A stretch of DNA of 64,000 nucleotides from Tetrahymena elliotti 4EA. Its lineage: Eukaryota; Ciliophora; Oligohymenophorea; Hymenostomatida; Tetrahymenidae. The notes below the pieces were generated by a model. It was not told the DNA's origin. It ran no database searches and saw nothing but the letters and a program-made list of their open reading frames with translations. The position numbers were made by a program, and so were the translations under genes. Shown piece after piece: positions 1 through 12,710 of this stretch (the stretch's first letter is position 1; each line of letters opens with the position of its first letter). The stretch lies in contig JH720297.1 of assembly GCA_000231825.2 (NCBI GenBank), forward strand, positions 1,503,617 through 1,567,616, written 5' to 3'.

Positions 1-544
1 AATTGCTCTTAAATTTTTTCAATTTAGATAGTTTTAATTAATGATTGTTAATGTATGGTTCTCTTAAATTATTGTGGTTAAGTTAAGTGTTAAAAAAGAA
101 GATATAAAAATTGAATAATAAAATTTTGGCAAATCAACATAGATAGTCAAGTACGGGCAAGAAATAGAAACTGAATGACAATATTTAAAATAATATTTAT
201 TTTTGATAAATTACTATATAGATATTTTTTGGTTAGGTCTGATGATTGATTGGCAGAGCAGAATCATTTTAGAGCCAAAAGTTAAGTTATATCTAATTAT
301 TTTTTTCTTTACAATTAGAATTCTTCTATAATTCACATTAAGCAGTAAAATATAAATAATTAATTAAAAAAGATATGTTTAATATAATACCGTAGACAAT
401 TTATAATCACACATTATACATCAGAAAATCAATTAAACAAATAATTAATTATATAAAATAAATTAAAAAACGAATTTCACCCAAAAAAATAAAGCTAGAA
501 AAGATTATTATTATTAATTGATCAACCAACAAATCAATCAATAA
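1..544. other. Upstream AT-rich flank, no gene seen
   Basis: Very AT-rich sequence with TGA in all frames and no conserved coding text. The last ~100 bases lead into the A-rich start context of the first gene and probably hold its promoter and 5' leader, but no specific motif can be named. Confidence 0.5.
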
Positions 545-2128
545 ATGAATAATTTATCAATTGAAAGCTATGGAGAAATATTAGCCTCTCTTCGTATTAA
601 AATACTGAAGCCACATTAAGAAGATAAAGTAGAAGATTTCATTCAAACATTCCCTATCAGCCTTCGCGAATAAGCTCAACAAGTGAACTAAGAAATCTCC
701 AAGCATGGATATAGAATCATAAAGTTTATTTCAAGTTGTAGAAATGGTTTTGTTATTTCAGTAAACAAAGGAAGAGTGAGATTTGCAATTAAAGCCAAGC
801 ATAACAGAGTTATGACTGACAATGGTGAAGTATGCTTGCTTGAGAAAAATAGAGAACTTCCAGAAAACTTAACATTTTACAATAATCCTTACATTTTAGC
901 TCTCATTGAAAGCTTTGAAACTAAAGACTTCCACTATACAGTAACAGAAGAATGTAGATGCAGTCTTTAAGAATTTATAAAGTAAATATAATTAAAATAC
1001 AACGAAGACCTCCCTTTATGTTTCGAAAAGTATGCTTATTAACTTCTCTAAGGTCTTTAATAGTTATCATAAGGCCCTGAACATTAAAATTCTACTAGAT
1101 TTGTTACCCACATTAGCCCAGAAGATGTTTTGATAAGTCATAACTCTGAAATAAAGCTAAATCCTAAATTTGGATAAAATTAAGTACCTCTAGGACTATT
1201 TGCTTTTTGTAATCCATTACATTGTTTAAGTTCGAATTATGTTTGCAATGTAAATAGATTTTCTTTTTCATTTGCTCATTTACTTTTACTTATGAATGGG
1301 TTATCAGAAAAGTAGATTTTGAGTTATTGGTATTTAGATTCCAAAAAGTTAGGTTACAGAAATAGCGAAGAATTAGGTACACTAAATTATAAAATAATAT
1401 CCAGAAAATAAGAAAGTTATGAAGAAATAAGATAGGTTTATGAACCATCTGAAAATAAATTTGTTGTTGGTTTAAAGTAGAAATTAGAAAGCATATAGGA
1501 ATCATTCTACACAGAAAATGAAGGAGAAACACTTTATGCCTTAGGTAAAGGTAAGTACATATCAATAGAATAGTATACTGAGCTATATGAAATTTCAAAT
1601 ACAGAAATTACTGAAGAAAAGAAAGAAGAAATTGAGGAATAGATTACTGATTAAACCAAAAGATTAGAAAATAAGATTAGGAAAATTGGCTTTGTGCATG
1701 AACTGCTTTAAAATTAAAGAAGAAAATAGCCTAGATCTTCACCCAGAGAGTTTGTTAAATTAGGTAGATAGCTTCTTGGTACTTTAAAAAAACTAAATAG
1801 CTTCAAATCTAAACTATTCAAAATTGTTGAGAAGGGCAATTAAAAATCAGAGCCTGAAAAATAGCCAGAACTTAAATTTGTTTAAGTTTAAAGAAAGTCA
1901 ACATTTGAAATGTCAGCACCTTAGAAATAAGATTAAAATAACCAAGATGACTCATTGTCAAATAGCTCAAATGATTCAGAAAATTCTTGCAAAGCCTCAA
2001 GAAAAAGAAGATCTAGCTCTAGAATAAGAGTAGCTCTTAACAATGAAAATCCCCCAATGGCAAAATAGGTTGATAATCAAGATAATAATGATTCATATCC
2101 TGCTAGCTTAGAAAAGCTCCCTGAATGA
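545..2128 (+). CDS. Degenerate protein-kinase-fold (pseudokinase-like) protein
   Basis: Single uninterrupted reading frame of 527 residues ending in TGA at 2126; many internal TAA/TAG read as Gln. Residues ~50-270 follow the order of a protein kinase domain. There is a degenerate glycine loop (SSCRNGFVI), a beta-3 lysine in RFAIKAK (about K83), and a hinge-like stretch YILALIESFETKDFHYTV then EECRCSLQEFI. The catalytic loop is replaced by THISPEDVLI (HRD lost) and the metal loop by NPKFG (DFG lost). After that comes a hydrophobic segment, then a Glu/Lys-rich tail with a Ser/Arg/Lys cluster near residues 470-500. Loss of both catalytic aspartates predicts no phosphotransfer; a scaffold or binding role is inference. 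No partner is known. The start is the first ATG of the open frame, in the AAATG context usual here. An upstream exon cannot be excluded. Confidence 0.6.
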
Positions 2129-4614
2129 TTAATTAATACATAAATAAATTAAAAGATCATTTTCATTCATTTTTTTTATTCTTATGATTATCTTTTTTTA
2201 TAATTAAAAATTGTCATTGTTATCGAAGCATTTAAAAAAATAAACTCTCTTTTTATTTATTCATTCATTGATTCTTCAGCTATTTTTAAAATAATTCTCA
2301 CAATATTTCTTTGATAAAATAATATTAATAAATTTATCAAAAAAAATAATTTTTCAATATTTTTTGTTCATTTTTCTCTTTTTAAGTTTTGTCAATATTA
2401 AACTAAGCTAAATTTATTTGAAAGTAAATTCTTTTATTTATTGAAAACTAATATTTTTAAACAAGAGATGTTGAAATTCAATTTCAAATCTAGTTTAAAG
2501 TAAAACCAAAATGGATTTAAATTTAAAGGATTGAATTAAACTAAAAAGTTTATTGCAGAATAATTTCATTCTTAAATATTTCGATATTTGCAATATTTAT
2601 TTGCAAATTACCTTAATTACTTCTAAAAAAGACTTGACTCATTTACTTTAGAGTACTTTTTAGTTTATTTTGTATTATGATTCTTGTTAGCTTTATTCTT
2701 AAAGAAAGATCTTTGATTTTGAAATAACGTTGAATATCTCTTAATATTAATTAGCATTCTTAGTTTTAGTTTTTTGGATTTTAAATTTTAAATAGAAAAA
2801 ATGGAGGTAAAAGTTGTAATAATATTTGATATTTTCAAAATTTATTCAGAAATAATTAATATAAATTCAATAAGTGATTTCTTACATTTATTATAAAAAT
2901 AATTTTTATTTAATATTTATGATCAGGAATGCTTAGGATAAAATTGTAGATCTCTGAATATTAGAATTATTAATTTTGGATTTCTTTTTTTGTTTATCAA
3001 ATTTTAAAAGTTAGATTTAGGCTAATGTTGAAACAATATTAGATATTTTCTATGTTACTTTTAAATCAAATGAGCTTATTTAAATATGAAACAAGTAACC
3101 TTCTTTTTTTGCAAAATGAAATATTTTAATATTCTTAGTTAATTAGATTTGTTAAAAGAAAATTCTATTATTTTTGGATTATCTATAAATATTTGTTATT
3201 AATTTTGGATTTGTAGATTTGCTTGTCGAATTTTAAAGATTGAGATACAAGTTGATTGATTAATTTCTTTTATTCTAAAATTAAATATTAATAATATTAA
3301 TTTTGTCTTATAATGATAATTAAATTATTTATGATAATGTAGGTGGTATATTATCTGTAATTACTATTAGTTAATTTTAGATTTTTACATTTAACAATTT
3401 TCAACATTGAGGGAGTTGTTGAATTGAAATTAGGTATTTAAAATACTTATTCGAAAAGCAAATAAGTTAACCATGTTGACTTCTTTCTTTTCTTTTAAAA
3501 TAAATTTACAATTTAAGATAATAAAAATTAATTTTGGTTGCTAATGATAACTCACTCCATCACTCTTGAATAATGATGGATGGATATGTCTCAATATTGG
3601 AAAAACTAATTTTAGATTTGTTGATCCCGGATATTAAGTTTTAAAGAGTAATGTGTTGAAATAAATTATAAGAGGAGATAAATTAATAAATTTGAATTGA
3701 TTATGGAAAAACACAATTATTTAAATATAACAAATATTTTAACTGCAAATATTATAGAGGTACAAATAGGTTGTAATATTTCTAAAAATGAAAGGAGATT
3801 TGTGCAGCAGTGTTTAAGAGAATGAAAATTTAGTCAACTTTAAATTTCTAATAAGTTTTAGAAGGATAAGATGATTCTTGTGTCACTTTGGTGTTGCGTC
3901 ACTTGCGTTTAATAGCATATCAATTTGAGGAAGAATTGAAAATAACTTTAAATAAAGAAATGCATGAGAAGAAACAATCGAATAATAAAATAATAAGAAA
4001 GAATAATAACAATATTATTACGCTATAAGTCTTTTGATTATCTTATTTACAAATTAATCAAAATTGTTAATTAATAAATTAATAATATCATCAATCAATG
4101 AATTATCTGCATATAAATAGTAATAATAATTATAATAACTACTAGAAATATTTGCTAATCAATGGATCAATCAATTCATTTATTAATCAGCAAGTGAGTG
4201 AGTGAGTCCATGTGTTTTTCAATGCAAATTCGTTTATAGCTTCCATTCAACTAGAAATGTAAATTGTTAAATTTAATGAATTTGTTTGATTAATAAGGAA
4301 ATATTTGTTTGTTTTAAGGAACATACAAATAGTAATTATTAGATTAATTAATAAATTATTGATAATAATAAAAAAGAAAAAGAGACAAGTATCTCAGAAT
4401 TATTTAAACAAATAACCCAACAATATACATTTTATTTTAATTTAAGATCGCACACATCTTTCTTCTCGAATAATCCAAAGTATATTCTAAAGCACAAACT
4501 AGCAATTTCATCTTAGAATAACTCTGTTAAGATAGATTCTGAATTTTTTAAACTGCCCAAATCTAATAATCATATTTCATAATAATTCAAAAATACAAAT
4601 CAAATATTTATAAA
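2129..4614. other. Long intergenic region with weak dispersed repeats
   Basis: About 2.5 kb with no supported gene on either strand. A short phrase similar to TTAATTTTGGATTT recurs near 2968, 3200, 3373, 3526 and 3607, followed in several copies by an AAATTTTAAAGA-like phrase. This looks like very old, diverged repeat copies. The 3' flank of the pseudokinase gene and the promoter of the PEX13-like gene must lie here. Confidence 0.4.
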
Positions 4615-6694
4615 ATGAACACTTCTACAGCTAAATAAAATAATGATTTAAATCTTTCTAATTCTCAATAGTTATCTTCATCTGACACTCTTCAGTAGAG
4701 TTTAAATTCCTAAACTGATTAATGTAATTTTCATTCATTTTTTCATTAAATTATTCTCAATATTAAGTATTAATATATTTCACTTTCATTTCCAGAGTAA
4801 AAAATACAATAAATAGATAGCTATATATAAAGGTTAAATAAGCATTAGAATGAAAAAATATGATTAAACAATATAATTATTATGAAAAGAAATAGACAAA
4901 TATCATATCCTAAATATTTTATTTATAAAAACAGCGAATTTGTAAACTTAATCATCTTTAAATGCATCAAGCAATAATGCACTTAGTATGAATAGATTAG
5001 GTACTACTGGTGGATATAGTGCTTATGGAAATTCTATGTATAATAGTGCTTATTCATCATATGGAGGTCTAGGAGGTTCCTATGGAGGTATGTATGGCTC
5101 AAGTATGATGGGAGGCTACAACAGTATGGGAACAATGGGAATGGGAACTATGGGTACAATGGGAATGGGAACCATGGGCCAATAAAACCCTTAATAGCAA
5201 TAGCCTGGTTTCAGAGATGAATACCAAGGAGTTTTAATGGGATTTAATTCAATGTTAAACATTATGGGAGCAGGAGTAGCAATGCTTGGATATGGCACAA
5301 CATTTGTTCAAATTGCAAAGAAAGCTCTTGTCTTTATTTATCATGGTTTCTCCAACTTGACATATAAAATACTTGGCATAGCATATTTAAAGAAACTTTA
5401 TAGTTGGATTACTCATGCTGAGTTAGAAAAATAATTTACAAAAACTTTACATGCAGCTGGAAAGGTTGAGAAATTAAGTCTTGCTAAAAGAGTTTTAGGA
5501 AAAGTCTTATTCGTAGTTAGAATATTATCAGGATTAGGTAAGATATCAATCAATCAATCTTAATTTATTCATTTTTTCTTTTTTAAGATTTTAGAAGCTT
5601 TTTTAAGCAATAAAAACTGTTTGAAAACATTTTTGAATGATTAAAATAGCAAAAAATAAAATTTTTTTCTAGTTCTTTTTATTTATTTTTTGAATTTTAA
5701 ATAATCAGCATTATTGGGATTCTACTTTGCTTAATATAAACTACGTTAGAGAATTAAATAAATGAAAATTGAGCAAGCTAATCTTAGCAACTTTGAAAAC
5801 GAAATGGGTCCTATCATATACGAAAATTAGATTCCTTAAGACAAAGAATAGGATGCCATGATCCACATCAATATGAACTCTGAAAAAGCTGATATCATTG
5901 ATGATTTAGACTCAGCTTTGAACGAAGAACATGAAGAAGTAGAAGAAGAAGAAAAAGAATGTGTATTAGAATTCAATAATCTCACTAAAGAAAATTCTAC
6001 TGCTGAAATTATTGATCCCAAAGAAAATATTCCCAAGGTAAAATACGTTTTTAAGTTTTTCTTCTTGCAAAAATTGAATGAAATAAATAAAAAACATTTA
6101 CTTGTAAATAGCCTTTTATTTGTAATCTTGGAAAATAATGCTTCTTCTTGCAAATTTATAAATTTATCCTAATAATTCTTTTATTAAATGCAAACTTACT
6201 CATACTTTTATTTTAATAAAAATTAGAATGACAATCTTTAGGAAGCATTTGATGATGTAATGAACAAAGAAAAGAATTTCATCCAATAAACATAATTAAG
6301 ATCAGAAGAATTTTGGAGTCACAAAGAACCTAAAGCTGAAATTTCTACTGAAAATACTTTCAACACAAACATTAACACTAACAACTTTATCTTAAATACA
6401 AACAGCAGCAAAAATAATACAATTGATAGCAATAGCAATCCTTTTGCTGCAACTAATGTAGAAAATGAATAAGCCACCGAATTATAATCTTTGGAATAAA
6501 ATCCTCCTTAATTCTTTTAAACAGTTTCTGAAATGATTCCCTCTAGTAATATGACAGTCATTCCTAATCTTACAAATTCAGTATCTTTGATTTCTAATAC
6601 TACTCCTTTAGCAGAAACAAATAATATGACTAATTCTACTATTACTACCACAACTCTTAAAAAATCAGTTAAGCCTTGGATGAAGAACGTTTGA
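4615..6694 (+). CDS. PEX13-like peroxisomal membrane protein (4 exons)
   Basis: Predicted exons are 4615-4723, 4935-5537, 5709-6037 and 6227-6694; phases agree and give 502 residues ending in TGA at 6692. Exon 2 encodes a Tyr/Gly/Met-rich segment (YSSYGGLGGSYGGMYGSS and so on) followed by a moderately hydrophobic region (GFNSMLNIMGAGVAMLGYG ... KALVFIYHGFSNLTYKILG). That order is typical of PEX13, the docking-complex protein that takes cargo-loaded PEX5 at the peroxisome membrane. A second hydrophobic stretch spans exons 2-3 (ILSGLGALLGFYFA). Exon 3 then becomes acidic (an E-rich run near 5938-5960) and exon 4 is Asn/Thr/Ser-rich, ending KPWMKNV. No SH3 domain is visible, unlike fungal and animal PEX13. 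All three introns are GT-AG (211, 171 and 189 nt). A generic Gly/Tyr-rich membrane protein is the alternative. Confidence 0.6.
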
Positions 6695-7920
6695 AGCAAT
6701 AAGATTACAATATCTTATAGCTTGCTAAAAGCAAACAAAAAAACCACATTTAGTTATTTAAATTTATACAAAAAATTTTCAACATAATTAATACTTATTT
6801 CAAATAAAACATAATAATATCATTAAAATTCAAATAAATATCTTTTTTCGACATCTAATTATCTTATTTATATGATGTATATTTTGCCTCTTTTCTAAAA
6901 TCTACCTATCAACTACTAAACATCACTTTAATTTTTTAATTTCCCTTTCTTTTAGGGTTATTAGTATGTATGTATATATATTTGTTAAGCATTCATTAAA
7001 AACCTTCAATTAATTTCTTCAAACTTTCTGATTAGTTTACTTTTTGAAAAACATAATTAATTATGTATGTAAAAATGATTATTGAATCAAACACTTTTTT
7101 TCACAATAATATTATATTAAGTAAATTTTTTTGGTTTTTTTGATTCTTAAAATAATTCATTCATTTATAACTTTTTTAAAATTCAAAATTTAATTTTTAA
7201 CAAATAAAAACCCCCTATTTTAGGAATTCTAAATGATAGAATTTATTGTGGGTATTTTAATTTTTCATAAAATCTCATCTAAAAAAATAAAATTAAAATC
7301 ATCTACATGATTGTATTTAAATAATTTCAATACAAAAACCATTATAAAAAATTAGCACTAATTAAATTTACATATATTAAAAAATAATACAAGTAATTAA
7401 TTTAAACTCTCTCTCTCATGTTTTTATCTTTATTTTGGTGTCAAATAGTAAATTTTACAAATTTTAAAAAGATTTTATCAATTTATTCAAGCAATATTGA
7501 ATCATCATATTCACAAAAAGTACTGTTATTTAAATTATTTGCATAATGTTCTTCCTTTATTTTTATCTTAATTGAGATATCAATATAGATTTTATATTTC
7601 ACTTTAATATTTCTAATTTGATAAATTTATTTTTGAAGAAATAAAAAAAAAACCAAGATCTACTGAAGTAATGTTTCAATTAATCAATTTAAAAGCTCAA
7701 GTTTTTGAAATAATTTTGAGAGAAAAATAATATTTTATGTGATTAAATATTATTTACGAGGAGATAATATAGATGTCAATTGTAATTTATAATTTTTAGT
7801 ATTGTAAATATTATAAGAAGAACAATTCATAATTAAAATCCCAAATTAGGATAAGGAATGAATAAATATAAATAATTAAATTAATTAGTTTTTTTTCTTG
7901 TTTTTTTGTTATTTATTTGT
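6695..7920. other. Intergenic region between convergent genes
   Basis: AT-rich sequence between the 3' ends of the PEX13-like gene and the IQ/coiled-coil gene. It should contain both polyadenylation regions. No ORF, RNA gene or clear repeat was seen. Confidence 0.5.
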
Positions 7921-9847
7921 TCACTTTCTTTTGAGTGGACTATTTTCTCTGCTTACTTGGCCTGACATACTACTTTTTAAAAATTTCATGGCTTCTAAAG
8001 TTTTAATTCTTTCTTCCTGATATTTAAGAAATAAACTAAATAAAAAGCAAAAAAGAAATGAAAATACTTTGATGACTTGAGCTAAATTATTTTTAACATC
8101 ACTTAAAATTGTATTTGTGCTATAATTATATAAAGATGGTGATGAGTTTCTACTGTATCTGCTATACTTTTCAATCAAGTCATTATCAATGATTGAATAC
8201 TGATTTTCATCTTTTCATACAAAAGAATAATGTATTCAGCAACAACAAAATGATAAATAAATTAATTTTCACAAATTTAATAAATTACCTTAGTTGCTCT
8301 GCTTTCTCATGTTGAGATTATATTAATTTTAATTAAACTTATTCTTGCTAAAAAATTAGTTTTGATCTAAAATGCTTTTGAGTTGTTCATTTTCTTCTTT
8401 GAGTTGCTTGTATTTTTACCTGATTTATTTGTTGATGTTAATTATTTCCAATATTTTATGCTCTTTTTACAAGAAATTCTGCTGCTCTTACAACAAGATT
8501 TATTTTTCTTCAATGAATCTTTCATTTTATTATAAAATTTATTGCAGTTTGACTTCTGTTTGTAATTTTTCTAACTCAGCTGTTTATACTTTGCTTTTAA
8601 GATATTATATTTATATTTCTAAAGGATCTGTACTTATTTTATCTACACTATTTTCTCTTGATCTGTCTCTCCTCCTTAACCCTTAATAAGTTGTTATTAG
8701 CTTTTATAGTTATTACTGTTCTTTCATTATTTGATCTTTTTCCTTTTACAAGTTGTATTTCTGATCTTCTAATTACTTTTTCACCACCAACAATTCCTTC
8801 ATATTTTATTCTTACTTCTACATGCTCTATTCTTAAAAATTGTTTTGCTAAGATTCTAGCTCTTCTATTCTACTTTTTAGCTTCCTATTTTCTTTTTCTG
8901 TCAAACTTTACTCAACATAAAGATCTCCTATCTTCTTATTTAACTCCTCTTTTGTCTTTTCTAACTAATCATTATTATAAAAAACTTTAAGCTAAATAAA
9001 ATTATCTCTTCAAAGCATACTTTAGCATTTTCACTCATTAATTTTTATTGAAGATCATTATATTTTTTACATTCTTCTCCAATCTGCTTTTTATCTTACA
9101 TGAGCTTCTCAATAAATAATAAATACGAATTAAGAACTTGCTTAAACTAGAGTTTTTACTACAAAAGACTTTCTTCTAAAATCTAATTGCTTTATATCCG
9201 TTAAAAATAATTAAAAAGAGTGTTTTTTTTATTCGAGTAATTTTAGATTTCAAATCTCTAAAGCAAATTTTTTTAATACTTTATTTATAAATCTCAAATG
9301 CAAACAATGGCTTAAAATCAATTTTATTTAAATGAATTTACTATTTTATTTTGAGGTCTTCTATTTTCTTAAAATTCATCTCTTTAAATTGCTTTTAGTT
9401 TTTCAGATTTGCCTTTTTTTTCCTCCAAAATTGCTAAATGATTTGCACTTTTTTTTAATGCTCAACACTATATTATGGCTTAACATTTTATTAGATATTT
9501 CCTTGAACTGGGTCATTTTACTTTAATCCCTTGAGCTAGTTCAAATTTTTGAACAGCTCCATTTTGAGTGATTTGATATCATCTTATAATTTAGAGTTTG
9601 ATATGGTATTTTAATTGCTGATTCTTTGTAAATATTTTTAATCATCATCTACATTTTAAGTTAATTATTTATGGATGTTCTTCTAGCATTAATACCTCCT
9701 AAAATACCTCTAAATTATTTTAGCACACCTCTCTTGGTATTTTATCATTTTAATTTCATCTTCTTTTTACTTAAAAAGAGACTGCTTAGCAGATTCAGCA
9801 AGATATTTCCTTTATAATTGCTCTATATTGTGCTTAGTATCAGTCAT
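7921..9847 (-). CDS. IQ-motif, long coiled-coil protein
   Basis: Predicted exons, 5' to 3' on the minus strand, are 9847-9280, 9175-9021, 8964-8289, 8210-8068 and 8016-7921, giving 545 residues. Phases match at every GT-AG junction. Two IQ-type calmodulin-binding motifs are visible: CAKIIQRYFRRYQCQK (about residues 41-56) and KVQIIQQFWRKKK (about 133-145). Exons 2-3 encode some 250 residues of Glu/Lys/Gln/Leu heptad-like sequence. The tail is Ser-rich and basic. This architecture fits a cytoskeletal, basal-body or ciliary protein bound to calmodulin or centrin; the function is inference. The last intron (8017-8067, 51 nt) is a multiple of three and free of TGA, so retention would insert a hydrophobic, phenylalanine-rich segment. 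Confidence 0.65.
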
Positions 9848-12710
9848 TTTTTGATTAATTGTATTTAGTAAAGAGTTGTTAGAACTATACTATTAAGTTT
9901 TATCGTATTTTTCAAATTAAAATAAATCACTTATTAATATAGAAATTATAATTTTGTATGATCTCAAATATTTACACTGAAAGCAGTAACATTTTCAGAG
10001 AATTCAGAATTAATGGATGTCTAAGAAGATATTCTTTGGATTATCATATTTGTTTCTCACTAATGATATTTTAATCTTTGATTTAATTAAAAAATACCAA
10101 TAATCCTTACACTCTAAAGCTTATCTAAAGTTTGCTCTAATTAATATCTCTAAAAGAAAGTCTATATATCAAAAATAGATATTAAGGTTATTGAATGGCC
10201 TGCAAGCAATCTAAAATTTAATAATATTTTTCACAACCCTACATTTTCTAAATAAAATCAAACTTATTTTTTTATTCCCAAATTTATTAATCAAAAAAGA
10301 AGTGCCTCTCAAAAATTCTTATCTAATCTCTATCGTAAATGTTTCATAATTTTTATGATCAAAATAATAGAAATAATGATAATCATCGAAATATTTTGAT
10401 TATTATTTTTATATTCTAATTCTCTTTGTTTTTACTTTTTTGATTGAATTTTAATAAATTTTTTATAAAGAGTGATTTAATTTATTTAAAAATAATGAAT
10501 TTCACAAATACATGAATAAATATGTAACTTGAAGCTTTTATTTGTTTAATTTATAGAAAGATAAAACTTATTTTTTTTAAAAAAATTTCAAATTCTTAAA
10601 AATACTAATGTCAAATTAGAATTATTTGATCACTAAAATATTTATGCTTCAAACACTAAATTTATTAATAAATCCAGGCTTAATGGAAGAATGATTCTTT
10701 AGATTATCATACTTGTTTCTTGTTTATTTAGTATCTAATTAAATAATAAATAACATGCTCTAACTCCACTAAAAGAAACTTTATAAATCAAAAACAAGAA
10801 TTAGATATTAAAAAGTTAGATTTTTAATATTTTATATTCTATTTGATTGAAGAAATGATTTTCAAGCAGAAATGGATTTTTTAGATTTAAAATTAATGAA
10901 TTCCTACTTACACTCATGAATAAAAAAGTAAAGTTGAAACTTTAAAGTTACTTAGATTTTTATTGAAAAATAAAAATGAACTTTTTAATGATAAATTCTA
11001 TATCTTTCTTATTAAAATGAAATAGAGCAACAAAATTAATTTATCAGAACTAAATTTCTTTTGATCTTTATTTTACATTTAGTTCTTATATACATGCTTT
11101 TTTCTTTGAATTTATAAATACATTTGAATTTCAGATGCTAAACAACCAAGTTTAACTTTTTCTAGAATTGATTTTTGATTTATTTATTATTCCAAAATTA
11201 AAGATTTTCCTTCTTTTGATTTCTTCACAAACATAAAATTTATTTTCTGAATTCACCATTAGATTTTGAATTAAAAGTTTTATTCTTTTAAAAAAAGAAG
11301 AAGTTAATTGAAAAAATATAACTTGAAGATGAATTTATTATAAATTTTTTAAGTTTTACAATTATTTTTATGTACGGAATATTTATATTTTTTAAGGTCT
11401 CTTTTGATTCCATTTCTTGGTTTATTTTGTTCTTTTGTAAGAAAGAGGAAAATCCAATTTTTAATAATTATGTGAAATAAAATACCACATATGACTTTAT
11501 TAAGAGTATTTCATCAAAAAATTTGAGTCAAAACTTTAGTAATTTAAAGAAAAGGAGTTTGTGATTATTTCGTTCAGTTATGAGTTATGTACTTACATCG
11601 AATATTTAAATTACACATACAAAAATAATCTAAAATAATAAATAAATTAATGTTTCTTACATTATCTTAATTAAATTCAAGTAATTTATTTTAGACCTAA
11701 ATTTAACCTGAAATAAATCAATTAGCAAAGATAGATTCGATTCTATATTATTTCTAAAATTCGAATGAATCATTATAAATAAACTCAACAAATTATATTT
11801 ATTATAAAAATATAATATAAAAACTCTTGGATCATTTATTTATTCATTGGAAAGCTAAATTAAAATGAATGTTAAATATATAAAAAGTTAATTCTAAGAT
11901 ATGTGCAGATATTACGATGGTTATAGCTGGAGATAATAGATAATCTCAGAATAGAAAGCATTCAATAAAATTATTGAGTAGAAAATGTAAATGAGTGAGA
12001 TATGAAAGAAATAGTAAGTTTAAATATATGTAATACACAATACAATTTGAAAATTTGAATAAATAAGCTCTGGTTGCAATTGCAATCATGACCTTGTGAA
12101 TTATTTTCAATTTATTTAATAAAATGTGAGAAGATATTTATTTGTTTATATATATAGATTATAATATTCATATATTGATTGATTATGGTATTTTTGTTTA
12201 TTAAATTTTAGGTATATTAAATGATTGATTGATTAATCTGCTTTTCTTCTCTTTTTTTTTTTTGGTTGTCTATTTTGTATTTTTTTCTTAATTTCCTTTA
12301 TCAAAAAAAGAAGAAGAAATCAGATATTGAAATTTATTAATTAATTAGCTAATTGTTTAGATTATTTGTATGACTCATTCATTGTCTAGTTTTTAATAGT
12401 AATCTTTTGATGATTAATATGAATAACTAGAGAAAATTGTATTTTGAATTAATGGTTCAGTAAGATAATTTTAACTAATTTGATATCTTATCAAATGCTT
12501 GTTAATTTTAACTTACTTAGAAAGAGAGCATACAATTAAGTTAGCAAGAGACTTGTAGAGATTTTTCCTTAGAAGTTATTGTTATTATTATTTATTGTCA
12601 TTATTTATTTATACATGATTTTGTTTGATTGTTAATTAGAAAGAAAGATGGTATGTATATAAATTGAGATTTAAATATTTGAAATTATTGTTTAGACAAA
12701 GAAGACATTC
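9848..12710. other. Gene-poor AT-rich region
   Basis: About 2.9 kb with no supported coding sequence. It contains the upstream region of the IQ/coiled-coil gene, the 3' flank of the WD40 gene, and one pair of diverged repeats listed separately. Short T-rich and GAAGAAG-like tracts occur but nothing recognisable. Confidence 0.45.
10005..10815. repeat. Pair of diverged direct repeats (~150-185 bp)
   Basis: Copy 1 lies at about 10005-10190 and copy 2 at about 10668-10815. Shared phrases include a GATTCTTT(A/G)GATTATCATA block followed by TTGTTTCT, and an ACTAAAAGAAA...TATCAAAAA...AGATATTAA block at the far end. Boundaries are approximate and the copies have many differences. No coding content was found. 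Confidence 0.4.

Noticed and set aside
8992..9020. 29-nt micro-intron in the IQ/coiled-coil gene
   Set aside because: Shorter than other introns here. The same donor with the acceptor at 8965 gives a 56-nt intron in the correct phase.
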